Shown here piece by piece: positions 17,612-25,919 of a stretch of DNA of 64,000 bases. Both the position numbers and the translations under genes were made by a program. Location: positions 1 to 64,000 of the forward strand of contig JAKOXK010000001.1 in the NCBI GenBank assembly GCA_029781035.1, read 5' to 3'. The notes under the pieces were generated by a model. It saw nothing but the letters and a program-made list of their open reading frames with translations. It was not told the origin of the DNA and did not search any database. Source of the stretch: Armatimonadota bacterium (GTDB lineage: Bacteria > Armatimonadota > Fimbriimonadia > Fimbriimonadales > Fimbriimonadaceae). How positions within the stretch are numbered: the first letter of the stretch is position 1; each line of letters opens with the position of its first letter.

Positions 17612-17620
17612 TGATAGCAT
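17612..17620 (+). promoter_or_regulatory. Extended -10 promoter of secreted paralogue 1
   Basis: TGATAGCAT fits an extended -10 element (TG-n-TAGCAT). It ends exactly ten bases before the ATG at 17631. The same arrangement occurs at the other two paralogues, so transcription should begin within a few bases of the start codon. No -35 hexamer is evident here. Confidence 0.6.
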
Positions 17621-17630
17621 GAAGGGTGCT

Positions 17631-19010
17631 ATGAGACATAGCTTGAAGATTCTTATCGCATGCGCGATGATAGCGAGCTCGGTCGCTGCCATGGCGCAGA
17701 AGAGTGCAAAGCTCATTCATGGAGGGATCGGCGTCCAACCAATCCAGATAGCCAAGGCTGTCGTGCACGTTGGCACAGACGGAAAGCTCCACTATGAGAG
17801 GGTCGGCAACTGGATCCCTTACAGCAAGGGCAACGTTGGCATCCAAGAGTCCATGAACGTGGCTCACGACACATTTGAGGGCGTGGACGATGGATCGGGC
17901 GGACTAATGCCCGGCGAGATCGCGGCCTACGGCGCACCCTGCAACACAGGAGTGGGTCAAACGCCGGACTCCCGGTGGTTCTTCGGCCCGACGTGGACGC
18001 AGGGCTGGTCCTACGACGATATGCCTTACACCGCTGCCTCCAAAGGCAAGCAGTCCGACCATGTCGCTGTCGCTTGGTACCAGGCCAACAGCGCTGTTTA
18101 CGACCTGCAGGTCGCCGTCTTCACGACGGAGGACTTCCCGCAGGACACGGCCGGTGCGAACGCTGAGCTCAACGGTGGCGCCTATCCTGGCATCGTCTTC
18201 AGCTTTGGCCCCCTGGCCGCTGGCGGCTACTACTACAGCGACATCGACCTTTCCGGCCAGGGACTGACTTTCCAGATCCCGAACGGCGGACAGGGCGGCG
18301 TGCTGCAGAGCGTCGGTGACGTGGACTCCAACACCAACACCCTCTACATCGTGGGTCAGCCCATGCTTTGGGGCATGAAGTCTGGCAACCCGACTCCGCA
18401 ACAGATCGGCGCGATCTGGACGGACTACAACCCGTCCGACCTGATCTTTGAGGACGGCGAGCTTCTGGACTACACCTACGGCGTCTGCCCGGATCCGCTC
18501 GGCCTCATGATCGGCTTCTACTATCCGGACAGCGGTACGACGACTGAGACCTTGGCTCCGACGACCAACACGATCAACCTCGGCAAACTGACCGCGGGCG
18601 ACGTGACCAGCTTGAAGGCCGATGACGGCAACGTCATGACGGTCTGCAAGTTCATCGTCCCGAGCCAGACGTCCCCGATCATCCGCATGACCCAGGCCTA
18701 CACCACGACCAAGTCGAACCCGACCAACATCGAGCTCGACGTTCGTGCGAAGCTGGTCAACGCTGGTGCGTTCAAGATCCGTGGGTTCCTCCACAACTAC
18801 ACGAGCTTGAGCGACGTCCAGGTGATCGTCGACACGACGCTCACGCTGAGCTACGCCACCTACACCGGCACGGCCTCTGGCACGCTGACCGACTACGTCG
18901 GCGCGAGCAACGCCATGCAGACCAAGATCGAAGTCCAGCAGACCGGACCGTCCACGGTCACGGCCCCGTGCGTGAACTTCGAGCTGGTCAACTTGATGGT
19001 CACCGGCTAA
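17631..19010 (+). CDS. Secreted protein of an unknown tandem family (paralogue 1)
   Basis: A 459-residue protein with a clear signal peptide (MRHSLKILIACAMIASSVAAMAQ) and no recognised enzyme motif. The N-terminal two-thirds has WIPY, NVAHDTFEGVDDGSGGLMPGE and YDDMPYT, shared with the two following genes; the last 145 or so residues form a second domain with LGKLTAGDVTSLKADDGN and KFIVPSQTSP. The start is the ATG at 17631: an in-frame ATG at 17619 overlaps the -10 box and would break the common layout of the three genes. It is beta-rich and low in cysteine, so it is probably an outer-surface or structural protein. It is followed by a strong terminator, so it is a separate unit. Confidence 0.8.
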   Translation: MRHSLKILIACAMIASSVAAMAQKSAKLIHGGIGVQPIQIAKAVVHVGTDGKLHYERVGNWIPYSKGNVGIQESMNVAHDTFEGVDDGSGGLMPGEIAAYGAPCNTGVGQTPDSRWFFGPTWTQGWSYDDMPYTAASKGKQSDHVAVAWYQANSAVYDLQVAVFTTEDFPQDTAGANAELNGGAYPGIVFSFGPLAAGGYYYSDIDLSGQGLTFQIPNGGQGGVLQSVGDVDSNTNTLYIVGQPMLWGMKSGNPTPQQIGAIWTDYNPSDLIFEDGELLDYTYGVCPDPLGLMIGFYYPDSGTTTETLAPTTNTINLGKLTAGDVTSLKADDGNVMTVCKFIVPSQTSPIIRMTQAYTTTKSNPTNIELDVRAKLVNAGAFKIRGFLHNYTSLSDVQVIVDTTLTLSYATYTGTASGTLTDYVGASNAMQTKIEVQQTGPSTVTAPCVNFELVNLMVTG

Positions 19011-19035
19011 CTGAGCTGGCAATGCCATACAACCG

Positions 19036-19065
19036 AGCCCCGCGGATATTTCCGCGGGGCTTTTT
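19036..19065 (+). terminator. Intrinsic terminator after paralogue 1
   Basis: An 11-base-pair stem (AGCCCCGCGGA with TCCGCGGGGCT) around a TATT loop, running into TTTTT. It should isolate paralogue 1 from paralogue 2. Confidence 0.92.
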
Positions 19066-19177
19066 CTATCCGATCGGTGTCCATCAATCCGGTCGGCACA
19101 AATACCGGATGAGCCCGTTGCTTACACGGGAGTTGAAAAACGGGTGTACCGGAGCCTGACCGCCCCCCGTCCAAAAG

Positions 19178-19186
19178 TGATAGCAT
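19178..19186 (+). promoter_or_regulatory. Extended -10 promoter of secreted paralogue 2
   Basis: TGATAGCAT, identical to the site before paralogue 1, ends ten bases before the ATG at 19197. CTGACC about 19 bases upstream is a weak -35 candidate. Confidence 0.58.
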
Positions 19187-19196
19187 GTACTTTCGG

Positions 19197-20579
19197 ATGT
19201 GGCAGAGGCTGGCGTGCCTCTTCTGCCTTGCTGTACTTTCAACCTCTCCAGCATGCGCACAGAAGAGCCAGGAAATCGCGCAGGGTCCCGTTCGGGTCGT
19301 CCCGATCAGGATGGCGAAAGCCGTCGTGTCTCTTGGTCTCGATGGAAGGCTCCACGCCGACCGGATCAGCGACTGGATCCCGTACCGTGACCGGGCGGTC
19401 CACAACATGGAGTCCATGTCCGTGGCGCACGACACGTTCGAAGGGGTGGACGACGGCACGGGCCATCTGATGCCGGGCGAGCGGTCTGACTACATCGACA
19501 ACTGTGGAGTCGGCAGTGGACGCTGGTACCTCGGCGACGGCTATGAGCCCGGGTGGCGCTATAACGACATGCCGTACACGCAGGATGCGCGTGGCAAGAC
19601 AGCCAACCATGTCGCCTTCTCGTTCTACTGCGAGTTCGGATCCCAGCACGACTTTCGTAACTGCATATTCACGACCGAGGACTTCCCTCTGGACGCTGCG
19701 GGTGCGAACGCGGAGATCAATGGCGGTTCGTATCCTGGAATCGTGTTCAGCTACGGCCAGCTCGCTGCCAGCAAGCCCCACTATTACTACTCGGACATCG
19801 ATCTGACGGGATCAGGGCTGAGCTTCCAAATGCCAAACGGCGGTCAGGGCGGGGTGCTCGAACTCATGGGTGACGCTGACGACGTCGCCGGGGCCTTCAC
19901 CCTTGTCGGACAGCACATGCTGTGGGGGATCAAGTCCGGGAACCCGACGCCGCAACAATCCGCGTACCAGTGGGACGACGACAACCCGCCGGACTTTGAA
20001 TTCACCGACGACATTTCGTTCGGATCGGAGTTGTACAGCTACGAATACGGCCTATGCCCGGATCCGTGGAGCATCTCCATCGGCTTCTACTACTCTGGCA
20101 GTGGCAACCAGACCGAGACACTCTGCCCACAGACGGTGTCCGTGAACCTCGGAAAGGTTACTCGGGGCGACGTCACCAGCTTGGCATCAGACGATGGAAA
20201 CGTGATGACGGTCTGCAAGTTCATCGTTCCCAGCCAGACGTCGCCGTTCGTCCGCATGACCGAATCCTATACGACGACCAAGAGTTATCCGACCGCAATC
20301 GAGCTCGAGGTGAAGGCCAAGATGGCCAACGCCGGAAGCTTTAAGATACGAGGGTTTCTCCACGACTATTCGAACCAGAGCGACACGAAGGTGATGGGAG
20401 ATTCTTCGATCAATCAGAGCTTCTCCCGGTTCTCAGGAATGGCACCAGGGCAGCTCAGCCACTACGTCGGCTATGGGGGCGCCATGCAGAGTCGGGTCGA
20501 AATCCAGCAAGTCGGGCCCTCGACCGTGACCTCTCCTTGCGCCACGTTCGAGCTCATCAATCTCGAAGTCACGGGCTGA
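19197..20579 (+). CDS. Secreted protein of an unknown tandem family (paralogue 2)
   Basis: A 460-residue paralogue of the preceding gene, with signal peptide MWQRLACLFCLAVLSTSPACAQ and the same two-domain layout: WIPYRDRAVHNMESMSVAHD near the N-terminus, then VNLGKVTRGDVTSLASDDGN and KFIVPSQTSPFVRM in the C-terminal domain. It is more diverged from paralogues 1 and 3 than they are from each other in the C-terminal domain (for example GQLSHYVGYGGAMQ versus GTLTDYVGASNAMQ). The start at 19197 follows the common promoter-to-ATG distance; the ATG at 19185 lies within the -10 box. There is no strong terminator behind it, only an A/T-rich inverted repeat near 20645-20671. Confidence 0.8.
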   Translation: MWQRLACLFCLAVLSTSPACAQKSQEIAQGPVRVVPIRMAKAVVSLGLDGRLHADRISDWIPYRDRAVHNMESMSVAHDTFEGVDDGTGHLMPGERSDYIDNCGVGSGRWYLGDGYEPGWRYNDMPYTQDARGKTANHVAFSFYCEFGSQHDFRNCIFTTEDFPLDAAGANAEINGGSYPGIVFSYGQLAASKPHYYYSDIDLTGSGLSFQMPNGGQGGVLELMGDADDVAGAFTLVGQHMLWGIKSGNPTPQQSAYQWDDDNPPDFEFTDDISFGSELYSYEYGLCPDPWSISIGFYYSGSGNQTETLCPQTVSVNLGKVTRGDVTSLASDDGNVMTVCKFIVPSQTSPFVRMTESYTTTKSYPTAIELEVKAKMANAGSFKIRGFLHDYSNQSDTKVMGDSSINQSFSRFSGMAPGQLSHYVGYGGAMQSRVEIQQVGPSTVTSPCATFELINLEVTG

Positions 20580-20703
20580 GACAGGTACATGCCTTGACGA
20601 GTGTCCCCGTGTTCCTCCTAGGGAAAACGGTCACTGCACCCTCGTAAAAGTGCCTGAAAACAGTACTTTTAGCAGGAATCTCTAAGCCTGGACTGGCTTC
20701 CTC

Positions 20704-20732
20704 TTGGCATCGTGCAAATACGGTGATAGGAT
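20704..20732 (+). promoter_or_regulatory. Promoter of secreted paralogue 3
   Basis: TTGGCA (20704-20709) is a good -35 hexamer, 17 bases before TAGGAT (20727-20732), which is preceded by TGA to give an extended -10. The -10 ends ten bases before the ATG at 20743, as for paralogues 1 and 2. This is the most complete promoter of the three and supports reading the other two the same way. Confidence 0.68.
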
Positions 20733-20742
20733 AAGTATTGCT

Positions 20743-22149
20743 ATGAAAGGTAGCTCTAGAATAGTGATCTCGTTGGCCCTGCTTGCTACTAGCATGGCGG
20801 CGCTTGCCCAGGCGCCGCTCAAGCCGGTCTCAACGGCGATCCAAAAAGATCCCATTGCAATGGCTGCGGCCAAAATCATTCGTGGAGCGGACGGGAAACT
20901 GCACCCTGTGCGGGTCGGGAACTGGATCCCGTACGTCAGGAACGTCCACATCGCAGCCTCTACTGGCGTCGCCTACGACGCGTACGAGTCTGATTTCAGC
21001 GGAACAAACGGCGAAGCTGTTCCAGCCGAAGTCTACACACCCTACTGCAACTCCGCCGGCTCTAGCAACCGGTGGTGGACGTACGGCGGTGGCTACTACC
21101 CTGGATGGCGCTATAACGACCTCCCGGTGACTGCAGGAGCTGTCGGCGCCCTGAGCGACCGCGTCGCCTTTGCATTCTCGGTCGGCCCGTTGGCGCCCGT
21201 CACGAACTTTGAGGTCTTCATTTACACGACCGAGAACTACGTGAAGACTGCAGGGACGTCCACGACGGGGGCGAACGACTCCGTGGCACGCGGCGACTAC
21301 ACAGGCGTCGTGTTCAACTACGGCCTCATTCCTATCTCGAGTGGCGGCTACTACTACACCGACGCTGACCTGAGCACGGGCGGGCTCTCGCTGCAGATGC
21401 CGATGGACGGCAACGGCGGCATCCTCGCCATCATGGGCGACGTCGATGCTAACAACAACATCACGCTGTGTGGCGACTTCGTCTACTGGGGCATCAAGGG
21501 CAACAACCCGACGCCACAGCAAGACGGCACGCAGTGGGACGACGACGCTCCAGCCGACTTGGTCTTCACCGATGGCACAGGAGGCACGAACAACGAGCTC
21601 TACGACTACACCAACTGGGTGACTTGTCCGCAGATCTCGGGAATCATGATGGCCTTCTACTATCCCGGCAGTGGCACGACCACCGAGACGCTGGCCCCGA
21701 CCTCGAACACGGTCAACCTCGGCAAGCTGTCAAGTGGCAACTTGGCCAGCCTAGCCGCCGACGACAACAACGCGATGACCGTCTGCAAGTTCATCGTGCC
21801 GAGCCAGACGTCGCCGATCATTCGTATGACCCAAGGCTACACGACGACCAAGGCGAACCCGACCAACATCGAGCTCGACGTGAAAGCCAAGCTGGTGAAC
21901 GCGGGCGCGTTCAAGATCCGTGGGTTCGTCCACAACTACTCGATCTTGTCCGACGTCCAGGTCATCGCCGACACAACGTTGACGCTGAGCTATGCGACCT
22001 ACACAGGCACGGCGACGGGAACGCTCACCGACTACATCGGTGCCAGCAACGCCATGCAGACCAAGGTCGAGATTCAGCAGACTGGTCCGTCGACCGTGAC
22101 GGCCCCCTGCGTGAACTTTGAGTTCATCAACCTAAAAGTGACCGGCTGA
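20743..22149 (+). CDS. Secreted protein of an unknown tandem family (paralogue 3)
   Basis: A 468-residue paralogue with signal peptide MKGSSRIVISLALLATSMAALAQ. Its C-terminal domain is nearly identical to that of paralogue 1 (KLVNAGAFKIRGF, TLTLSYATYTGTA, ASNAMQTKVEIQQTGPS), whereas the N-terminal domain has diverged (WIPYVRNVHIAASTGVAYD). That pattern suggests recent duplication or gene conversion of the C-terminal half. No catalytic motif is visible. The start is the first ATG after the -10 box and has no Shine-Dalgarno site. The gene ends at a GC-rich terminator. Confidence 0.8.
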   Translation: MKGSSRIVISLALLATSMAALAQAPLKPVSTAIQKDPIAMAAAKIIRGADGKLHPVRVGNWIPYVRNVHIAASTGVAYDAYESDFSGTNGEAVPAEVYTPYCNSAGSSNRWWTYGGGYYPGWRYNDLPVTAGAVGALSDRVAFAFSVGPLAPVTNFEVFIYTTENYVKTAGTSTTGANDSVARGDYTGVVFNYGLIPISSGGYYYTDADLSTGGLSLQMPMDGNGGILAIMGDVDANNNITLCGDFVYWGIKGNNPTPQQDGTQWDDDAPADLVFTDGTGGTNNELYDYTNWVTCPQISGIMMAFYYPGSGTTTETLAPTSNTVNLGKLSSGNLASLAADDNNAMTVCKFIVPSQTSPIIRMTQGYTTTKANPTNIELDVKAKLVNAGAFKIRGFVHNYSILSDVQVIADTTLTLSYATYTGTATGTLTDYIGASNAMQTKVEIQQTGPSTVTAPCVNFEFINLKVTG

Positions 22150-22174
22150 CGTCTGTCGGCAGGTTATGTCTCAT

Positions 22175-22204
22175 AGCCCCCTCCGGCAGCGCCGTGGGGG
22201 CTTT
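22175..22204 (+). terminator. Intrinsic terminator after paralogue 3
   Basis: AGCCCCC (22175-22181) pairs with GGGGGCT (22196-22202), with an inner CGGC/GCCG pair, followed by a short TTT. Closes the three-gene array. Confidence 0.75.
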
Positions 22205-22242
22205 GAGGTGTTAAGCGGCATCCACCGGGCCGTTAAACGGGG

Positions 22243-22450
22243 CAGCCCCCTTTTCAGGGGGCCGCCTATAATCCAGGGAGACCTTGGTTCATGACGAACC
22301 TGAGTCTCAGTCATGGATCGCTAAAACCCAGGACCTCCCTGGCGTCTTTGGTTAGTAATCATTCCCTGGCACCACCTCCTGATTTGGATGAAGTACGCGG
22401 CTCTGGGAATTGTGAGCCGCGCCTGATTAAGGAACGTACCGCAAACCTGG
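22243..22450 (+). ncRNA. Structured non-coding stretch with a TATAAT box, possible RNA gene
   Basis: The 316 bases between paralogue 3 and greA hold no convincing gene but several inverted repeats. A GC hairpin (GGC..CCCCC / GGGGG..GCC, 22243-22265) sits directly before a perfect TATAAT (22267-22272). Just after it, CCAGGGAG (22273-22280) pairs with CTCCCTGG (22335-22342), GGTTC/GAACC form an inner hairpin, and CGCGGCTC/GAGCCGCG (22396-22421) form another. CCAGG at 22273 could alternatively pair with CCTGG at about 22447, closing an RNA near 175 bases, the size of 6S RNA, but I cannot identify the 6S bubble with confidence. The 22396-22421 hairpin could also end greA transcription on the other strand. 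Confidence 0.4.
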
Positions 22451-22465
22451 AAAGTTTCTCAAGCC

Positions 22466-22936
22466 CTACGATTCCGCCGGCTCGATGACCTGGATCTCGT
22501 ATTTTTGCAGTCCACCCGGCGCCTCGACTTCGACGAGGTCCCCGATCGCCTTGCCCAGCAGAGCCTCGCCCAAAGGTGATGTGATGGAGATCAGGTCGTT
22601 GGCAGGGTCGGCCTCAAAGGCGCCGACCAGCGTGAAGACGAGTTGATCGCCCCATTCGACGTCTTTGACCGTCACCCGGTTGCCTAGGTGGGCCACATCG
22701 GCCGGATGTTCGCCACGGTCCACGATCTGTGCCACTTGAAGCACCTTCTCCAGATCGGCGATACGGCCCTCGAGGCGCTTCTGATTCAGCTTCGCCTCGT
22801 GGTACATGGCGTTCTCCCGAAGGTCTCCATGGGATTTCGCCTCACGAATCGCGTCAGCGACCTTCTGGCGGTCCACTGCTTTCAGCTGCTCCAACTCCTT
22901 CTTCAGCTTCTCGTATCCTTCGGGCGAAAGCAACAT
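22466..22936 (-). CDS. greA: Transcription elongation factor GreA
   Basis: A 156-residue, full-length GreA. It binds the RNA polymerase secondary channel and stimulates cleavage of backtracked transcripts. The N-terminal coiled coil has the acidic tip region in REAKSHGDLRENAMYHEAK, and the C-terminal FKBP-like domain ends with ISITSPLGEALLGKAIGD. The gene is divergent from the glycosyltransferase, with about 40 bases between the starts. Confidence 0.96.
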   Translation of the reverse strand: MLLSPEGYEKLKKELEQLKAVDRQKVADAIREAKSHGDLRENAMYHEAKLNQKRLEGRIADLEKVLQVAQIVDRGEHPADVAHLGNRVTVKDVEWGDQLVFTLVGAFEADPANDLISITSPLGEALLGKAIGDLVEVEAPGGLQKYEIQVIEPAES

Positions 22937-22978
22937 AGGGCTCGTATTTTGGCACGACTTCGGGTTTACTGGACTGAC

Positions 22979-24043
22979 TTGAGCCTAAGCATCATCGTCG
23001 TCAGCTTCAACACCCGAGACCTGTTGCGACGGTGTCTCGCCTCGCTGGGACGGAACCACGAGGTGATTGTCGTGGACAACGCTTCGAGCGACGGATCTGC
23101 CGAGATGGTGAAGTCCGAGTTCCCCCAGGTCCGATTGATCGCCAACGACGGCAACTTGGGGTTCGGAGCGGCGAACAACGTTGGCCTGGATGCGATGACG
23201 GGCGACATGGCGCTGCTGCTGAACAGCGACGCTTTCGCGACTGAAGGCGCGGTCGAGACGCTACTCGCTGCCATGGAAGACGAGACCATCGTCGCGTGCG
23301 GGGGGAGGTTGCTCGATCCGGGCCGCACGAAGGTGCTTGATTACAGCGACTACGTGCAGGAGCTTTCAATGGGACGCGGCTTGATCGGCACAGAGGATTG
23401 CGTCCGAAAGCGCTGGCGAGAGGCGATCGACCTCTCCACGCAAAACTCTTGCTCCAACAGGCTCTCGGTCTGGGCCGTCTTTTGTGAGCAGACCGGACTT
23501 GAGAAGCTCCTCCCTGGCAGCCCTGTGTTCTCACCTTATTGGTGCACCCAGCGCATCCTCCAAGCGGTCTCTGCACGAGGTAACGCCAATGACCCTCGCT
23601 CGTCACCTTCATTTGACGTCGCGCAAGTCATGGGTGCCTGCCTCATGATGCGGCCGGTCGAACGGTTCGACGAGCGCTTCTTCCTGTACTGCGAAGACAC
23701 CGAGCTGTGCAGACGCCTCAGCCAGCACGGACGCATCGTCTACGTGCCTGACGCGGTCTTTGGCCATGAGCTGGGCGCCTCGAGCGCTTCAGCCCGTTGG
23801 GAGTCCGTCGCGCGCTACAACCGGGGAAAGGAGCTGTACTTCGCGATCCACCACGGTCGGTTTCAGTCAGGGCTTTGCTGGATCTTGAACCGAATGGGAG
23901 CCATTCTCCGGTTTGTCGGGGGAGGCGTGGCAACCCTGCTGACACTCGGCAGGGTGCACAGTTACCGATACAAGGCCGCCACCTTCTGGCGCGTCCTGAC
24001 CGCACCCGTCTCTGGCCCACCTGACCCACGACACGCGACATAA
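22979..24043 (+). CDS. Glycosyltransferase family 2
   Basis: A 354-residue GT-A fold glycosyltransferase. It shows SLSIIVVSFNTRDLLRRCL at the start, EVIVVDNASSDGSAEMV, the DxD-like NSDAF, and GACLMMRPVERFDERFFLYCEDTELCRRL, the pattern of rhamnosyltransferase-type GT2 enzymes. A C-terminal hydrophobic stretch (GAILRFVGGGVATLLTL) may anchor it to the membrane. The start is drawn at TTG 22979; no upstream ATG lies outside greA, and there is no clear ribosome site, so the exact start is uncertain. It probably adds sugars to a surface polysaccharide; donor and acceptor are unknown. Confidence 0.85.
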   Translation: MSLSIIVVSFNTRDLLRRCLASLGRNHEVIVVDNASSDGSAEMVKSEFPQVRLIANDGNLGFGAANNVGLDAMTGDMALLLNSDAFATEGAVETLLAAMEDETIVACGGRLLDPGRTKVLDYSDYVQELSMGRGLIGTEDCVRKRWREAIDLSTQNSCSNRLSVWAVFCEQTGLEKLLPGSPVFSPYWCTQRILQAVSARGNANDPRSSPSFDVAQVMGACLMMRPVERFDERFFLYCEDTELCRRLSQHGRIVYVPDAVFGHELGASSASARWESVARYNRGKELYFAIHHGRFQSGLCWILNRMGAILRFVGGGVATLLTLGRVHSYRYKAATFWRVLTAPVSGPPDPRHAT

Positions 24044-24062
24044 TCCAGCCAGAAGGGCATCC

Positions 24063-25901
24063 ATGTTCACTAGCGCCATGTTCGCGTGCGTGGCCCTTCA
24101 AGCCACGCTTCCCGACTTCAAAGTCACCAAGGAGTTCCTGAACGACGGTCGCATCACCCAGGGCCAGTACGGACAGTTCATCGAATATCTGGCCAACCTC
24201 GTGCCCGGGATGTGGGCGGAAAAGCTGTGTGACGGCAGCTTCGAGGGCCTCAGCTCCTACGCAGTCGAGTTCATTCGCACGACCGATGACAAAGAGCATC
24301 CCTGGTTGCCTTGGGGACAGGTCGACAAGGCTTCCTTTGACTCAGATCCCTGGACCTTCGTCAGCGGCGAACAGTCTAAGAGGATCGACGCCCCTGGGCC
24401 CGCTCCGTCCGCCGTCGGCATCTACCAAGGAGGAATCGCGGTCCAGAAGGAGGTCGCCTGTGACTTCTCGTGCTACATGCGCCAAAACGGCCTCATGGGC
24501 GCGGTGTCGGTCCGGCTCGTGGACCAGGGGAGTGTCCTGGCCGAGACGGCGTTTCGGCCGGGCACCGAGTGGAGCAAGGTCAAGGGCCGCCTCGAAGCCA
24601 AAGCCACCTGCAACGATGCTCAGATCGTCGTGTCGTACACGGGACCCGGAACGCTTTGGCTCGACAACGCATCGCTCATGCCTGTCGACAACGTCGGTGG
24701 CTGGCGCAAAGACGTTGTCGAGGCCCTGAAAGCCTTGAAGCCAGGAGTCATCCGCAATGGAGGCAGCGCAGTCGACTCCAAGGGCCTGGGGCCGTTCGAA
24801 TGGGAGACCACGGTCGGCGATCCCGACCACCGAACGCCCTTCCGTGCCTGGGGTGGGCTACAACCAATGGGCGCTGGTTTGGCGGAAATCGTCGATCTGT
24901 GCCGAGCCGTGGGGGCCGAGCCGTTGTTGTGCGTCCGCTTCCGCGACAAGACGCCCGAGGACGCCACCAAAGAGGTGCAGTACTTCAACGGCAGCGTGGA
25001 CACGCCCATGGGGGCCCTGAGAGCGAGGAACGGCCATCCAGAGCCTTACCGGATGAAGTACTGGCAAGTGGGCAACGAGCAGTGGGGAGACGACTATGAG
25101 AAGCGCCTGCCCGCCTTCTGTAAGGCAATGAAGGACATGGATCCCACAATCAAGCTGTTCTCCAGCATGCCGACACCAGAGATCCTCTCTCGATCAGGCC
25201 AGTACCTGGACTACGTCTGCCCGCACCAGTACGACTGCGCGAACATTGGTGGCGAAGAGCAGGAACTCAAGGACGTAACGGCCATGATCCGGCAGTACGC
25301 ACCGGGGCGCCCGATCAAGATCGCGGTGACAGAGTGGAACACGACAGCGGGCGAGTGGGGACCGGGCCGGGCATCACTTTGGACACTGGAGAACGCCCTG
25401 CACGTGGCTCAGTACCAAAACTTGCTGCACAGGTACTGCGAAACGGTCGAGATCGCCAACCGCTCCAATCTGACGAACAGCTTCTGCAGTGGCATCATTC
25501 AGACAGACAACTGCCGACTCTTCAAGACCCCGGCGTACTACACTCAGTGGCTTTACGCGAACTTGGGAGGTGACAGACCCCTCAGAGTGGAAGGCGGCGG
25601 ACCAGGACTGGACGTGAGCGCGACACTCGAGACAAAGTCCGGATCGGCGGTCGTGTTCGTCGTCAATCTCGGCCTGCAGGACGTGAAGACGACTTTGGAT
25701 GTGTCCTCTTTTGGAACCACAAACGGCCAGGCCACGCTCTGGACTCTCAGTGACACTCGCCACGCCGGGCAGCCTGGTGTCTTCAACAGCTTCGAGGATC
25801 CAGAACGGGTCTCACCGACGAAATCGACGGTCATGACGCAGGCGGGAAGGGTCGAACACACCTTCCCCGCCCTTTCACTGACGGTCGTCAAGGTTGGCTG
25901 A
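24063..25901 (+). CDS. Alpha-L-arabinofuranosidase, GH51
   Basis: A 612-residue GH51 enzyme removing arabinofuranose side chains from arabinoxylan or arabinan. RITQGQYGQFIEYLANLVPGM opens the catalytic region; the acid/base glutamate is in YWQVGNEQWG (E339) and the nucleophile in AVTEWN (E424). An inserted lectin-like region (about residues 85-205, with YTGPGTLWLDNASLMP) interrupts the barrel, as in larger GH51 members. The C-terminal domain ends in a beta-sandwich. The short N-terminus MFTSAMFACVALQATLPD may be a weak signal peptide. AAGG lies eight bases before the ATG. With the GH115-like enzyme it points to hemicellulose use. Confidence 0.9.
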   Translation: MFTSAMFACVALQATLPDFKVTKEFLNDGRITQGQYGQFIEYLANLVPGMWAEKLCDGSFEGLSSYAVEFIRTTDDKEHPWLPWGQVDKASFDSDPWTFVSGEQSKRIDAPGPAPSAVGIYQGGIAVQKEVACDFSCYMRQNGLMGAVSVRLVDQGSVLAETAFRPGTEWSKVKGRLEAKATCNDAQIVVSYTGPGTLWLDNASLMPVDNVGGWRKDVVEALKALKPGVIRNGGSAVDSKGLGPFEWETTVGDPDHRTPFRAWGGLQPMGAGLAEIVDLCRAVGAEPLLCVRFRDKTPEDATKEVQYFNGSVDTPMGALRARNGHPEPYRMKYWQVGNEQWGDDYEKRLPAFCKAMKDMDPTIKLFSSMPTPEILSRSGQYLDYVCPHQYDCANIGGEEQELKDVTAMIRQYAPGRPIKIAVTEWNTTAGEWGPGRASLWTLENALHVAQYQNLLHRYCETVEIANRSNLTNSFCSGIIQTDNCRLFKTPAYYTQWLYANLGGDRPLRVEGGGPGLDVSATLETKSGSAVVFVVNLGLQDVKTTLDVSSFGTTNGQATLWTLSDTRHAGQPGVFNSFEDPERVSPTKSTVMTQAGRVEHTFPALSLTVVKVG

Positions 25902-25919
25902 CGCCGCTGAAGCCAGCCA

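Noticed and set aside
17904-19028. 374-residue minus-strand ORF opposite secreted paralogue 1
   Set aside because: A shadow of a high-GC gene; similar antisense ORFs occur opposite paralogues 2 and 3, and none has a ribosome site or family feature.
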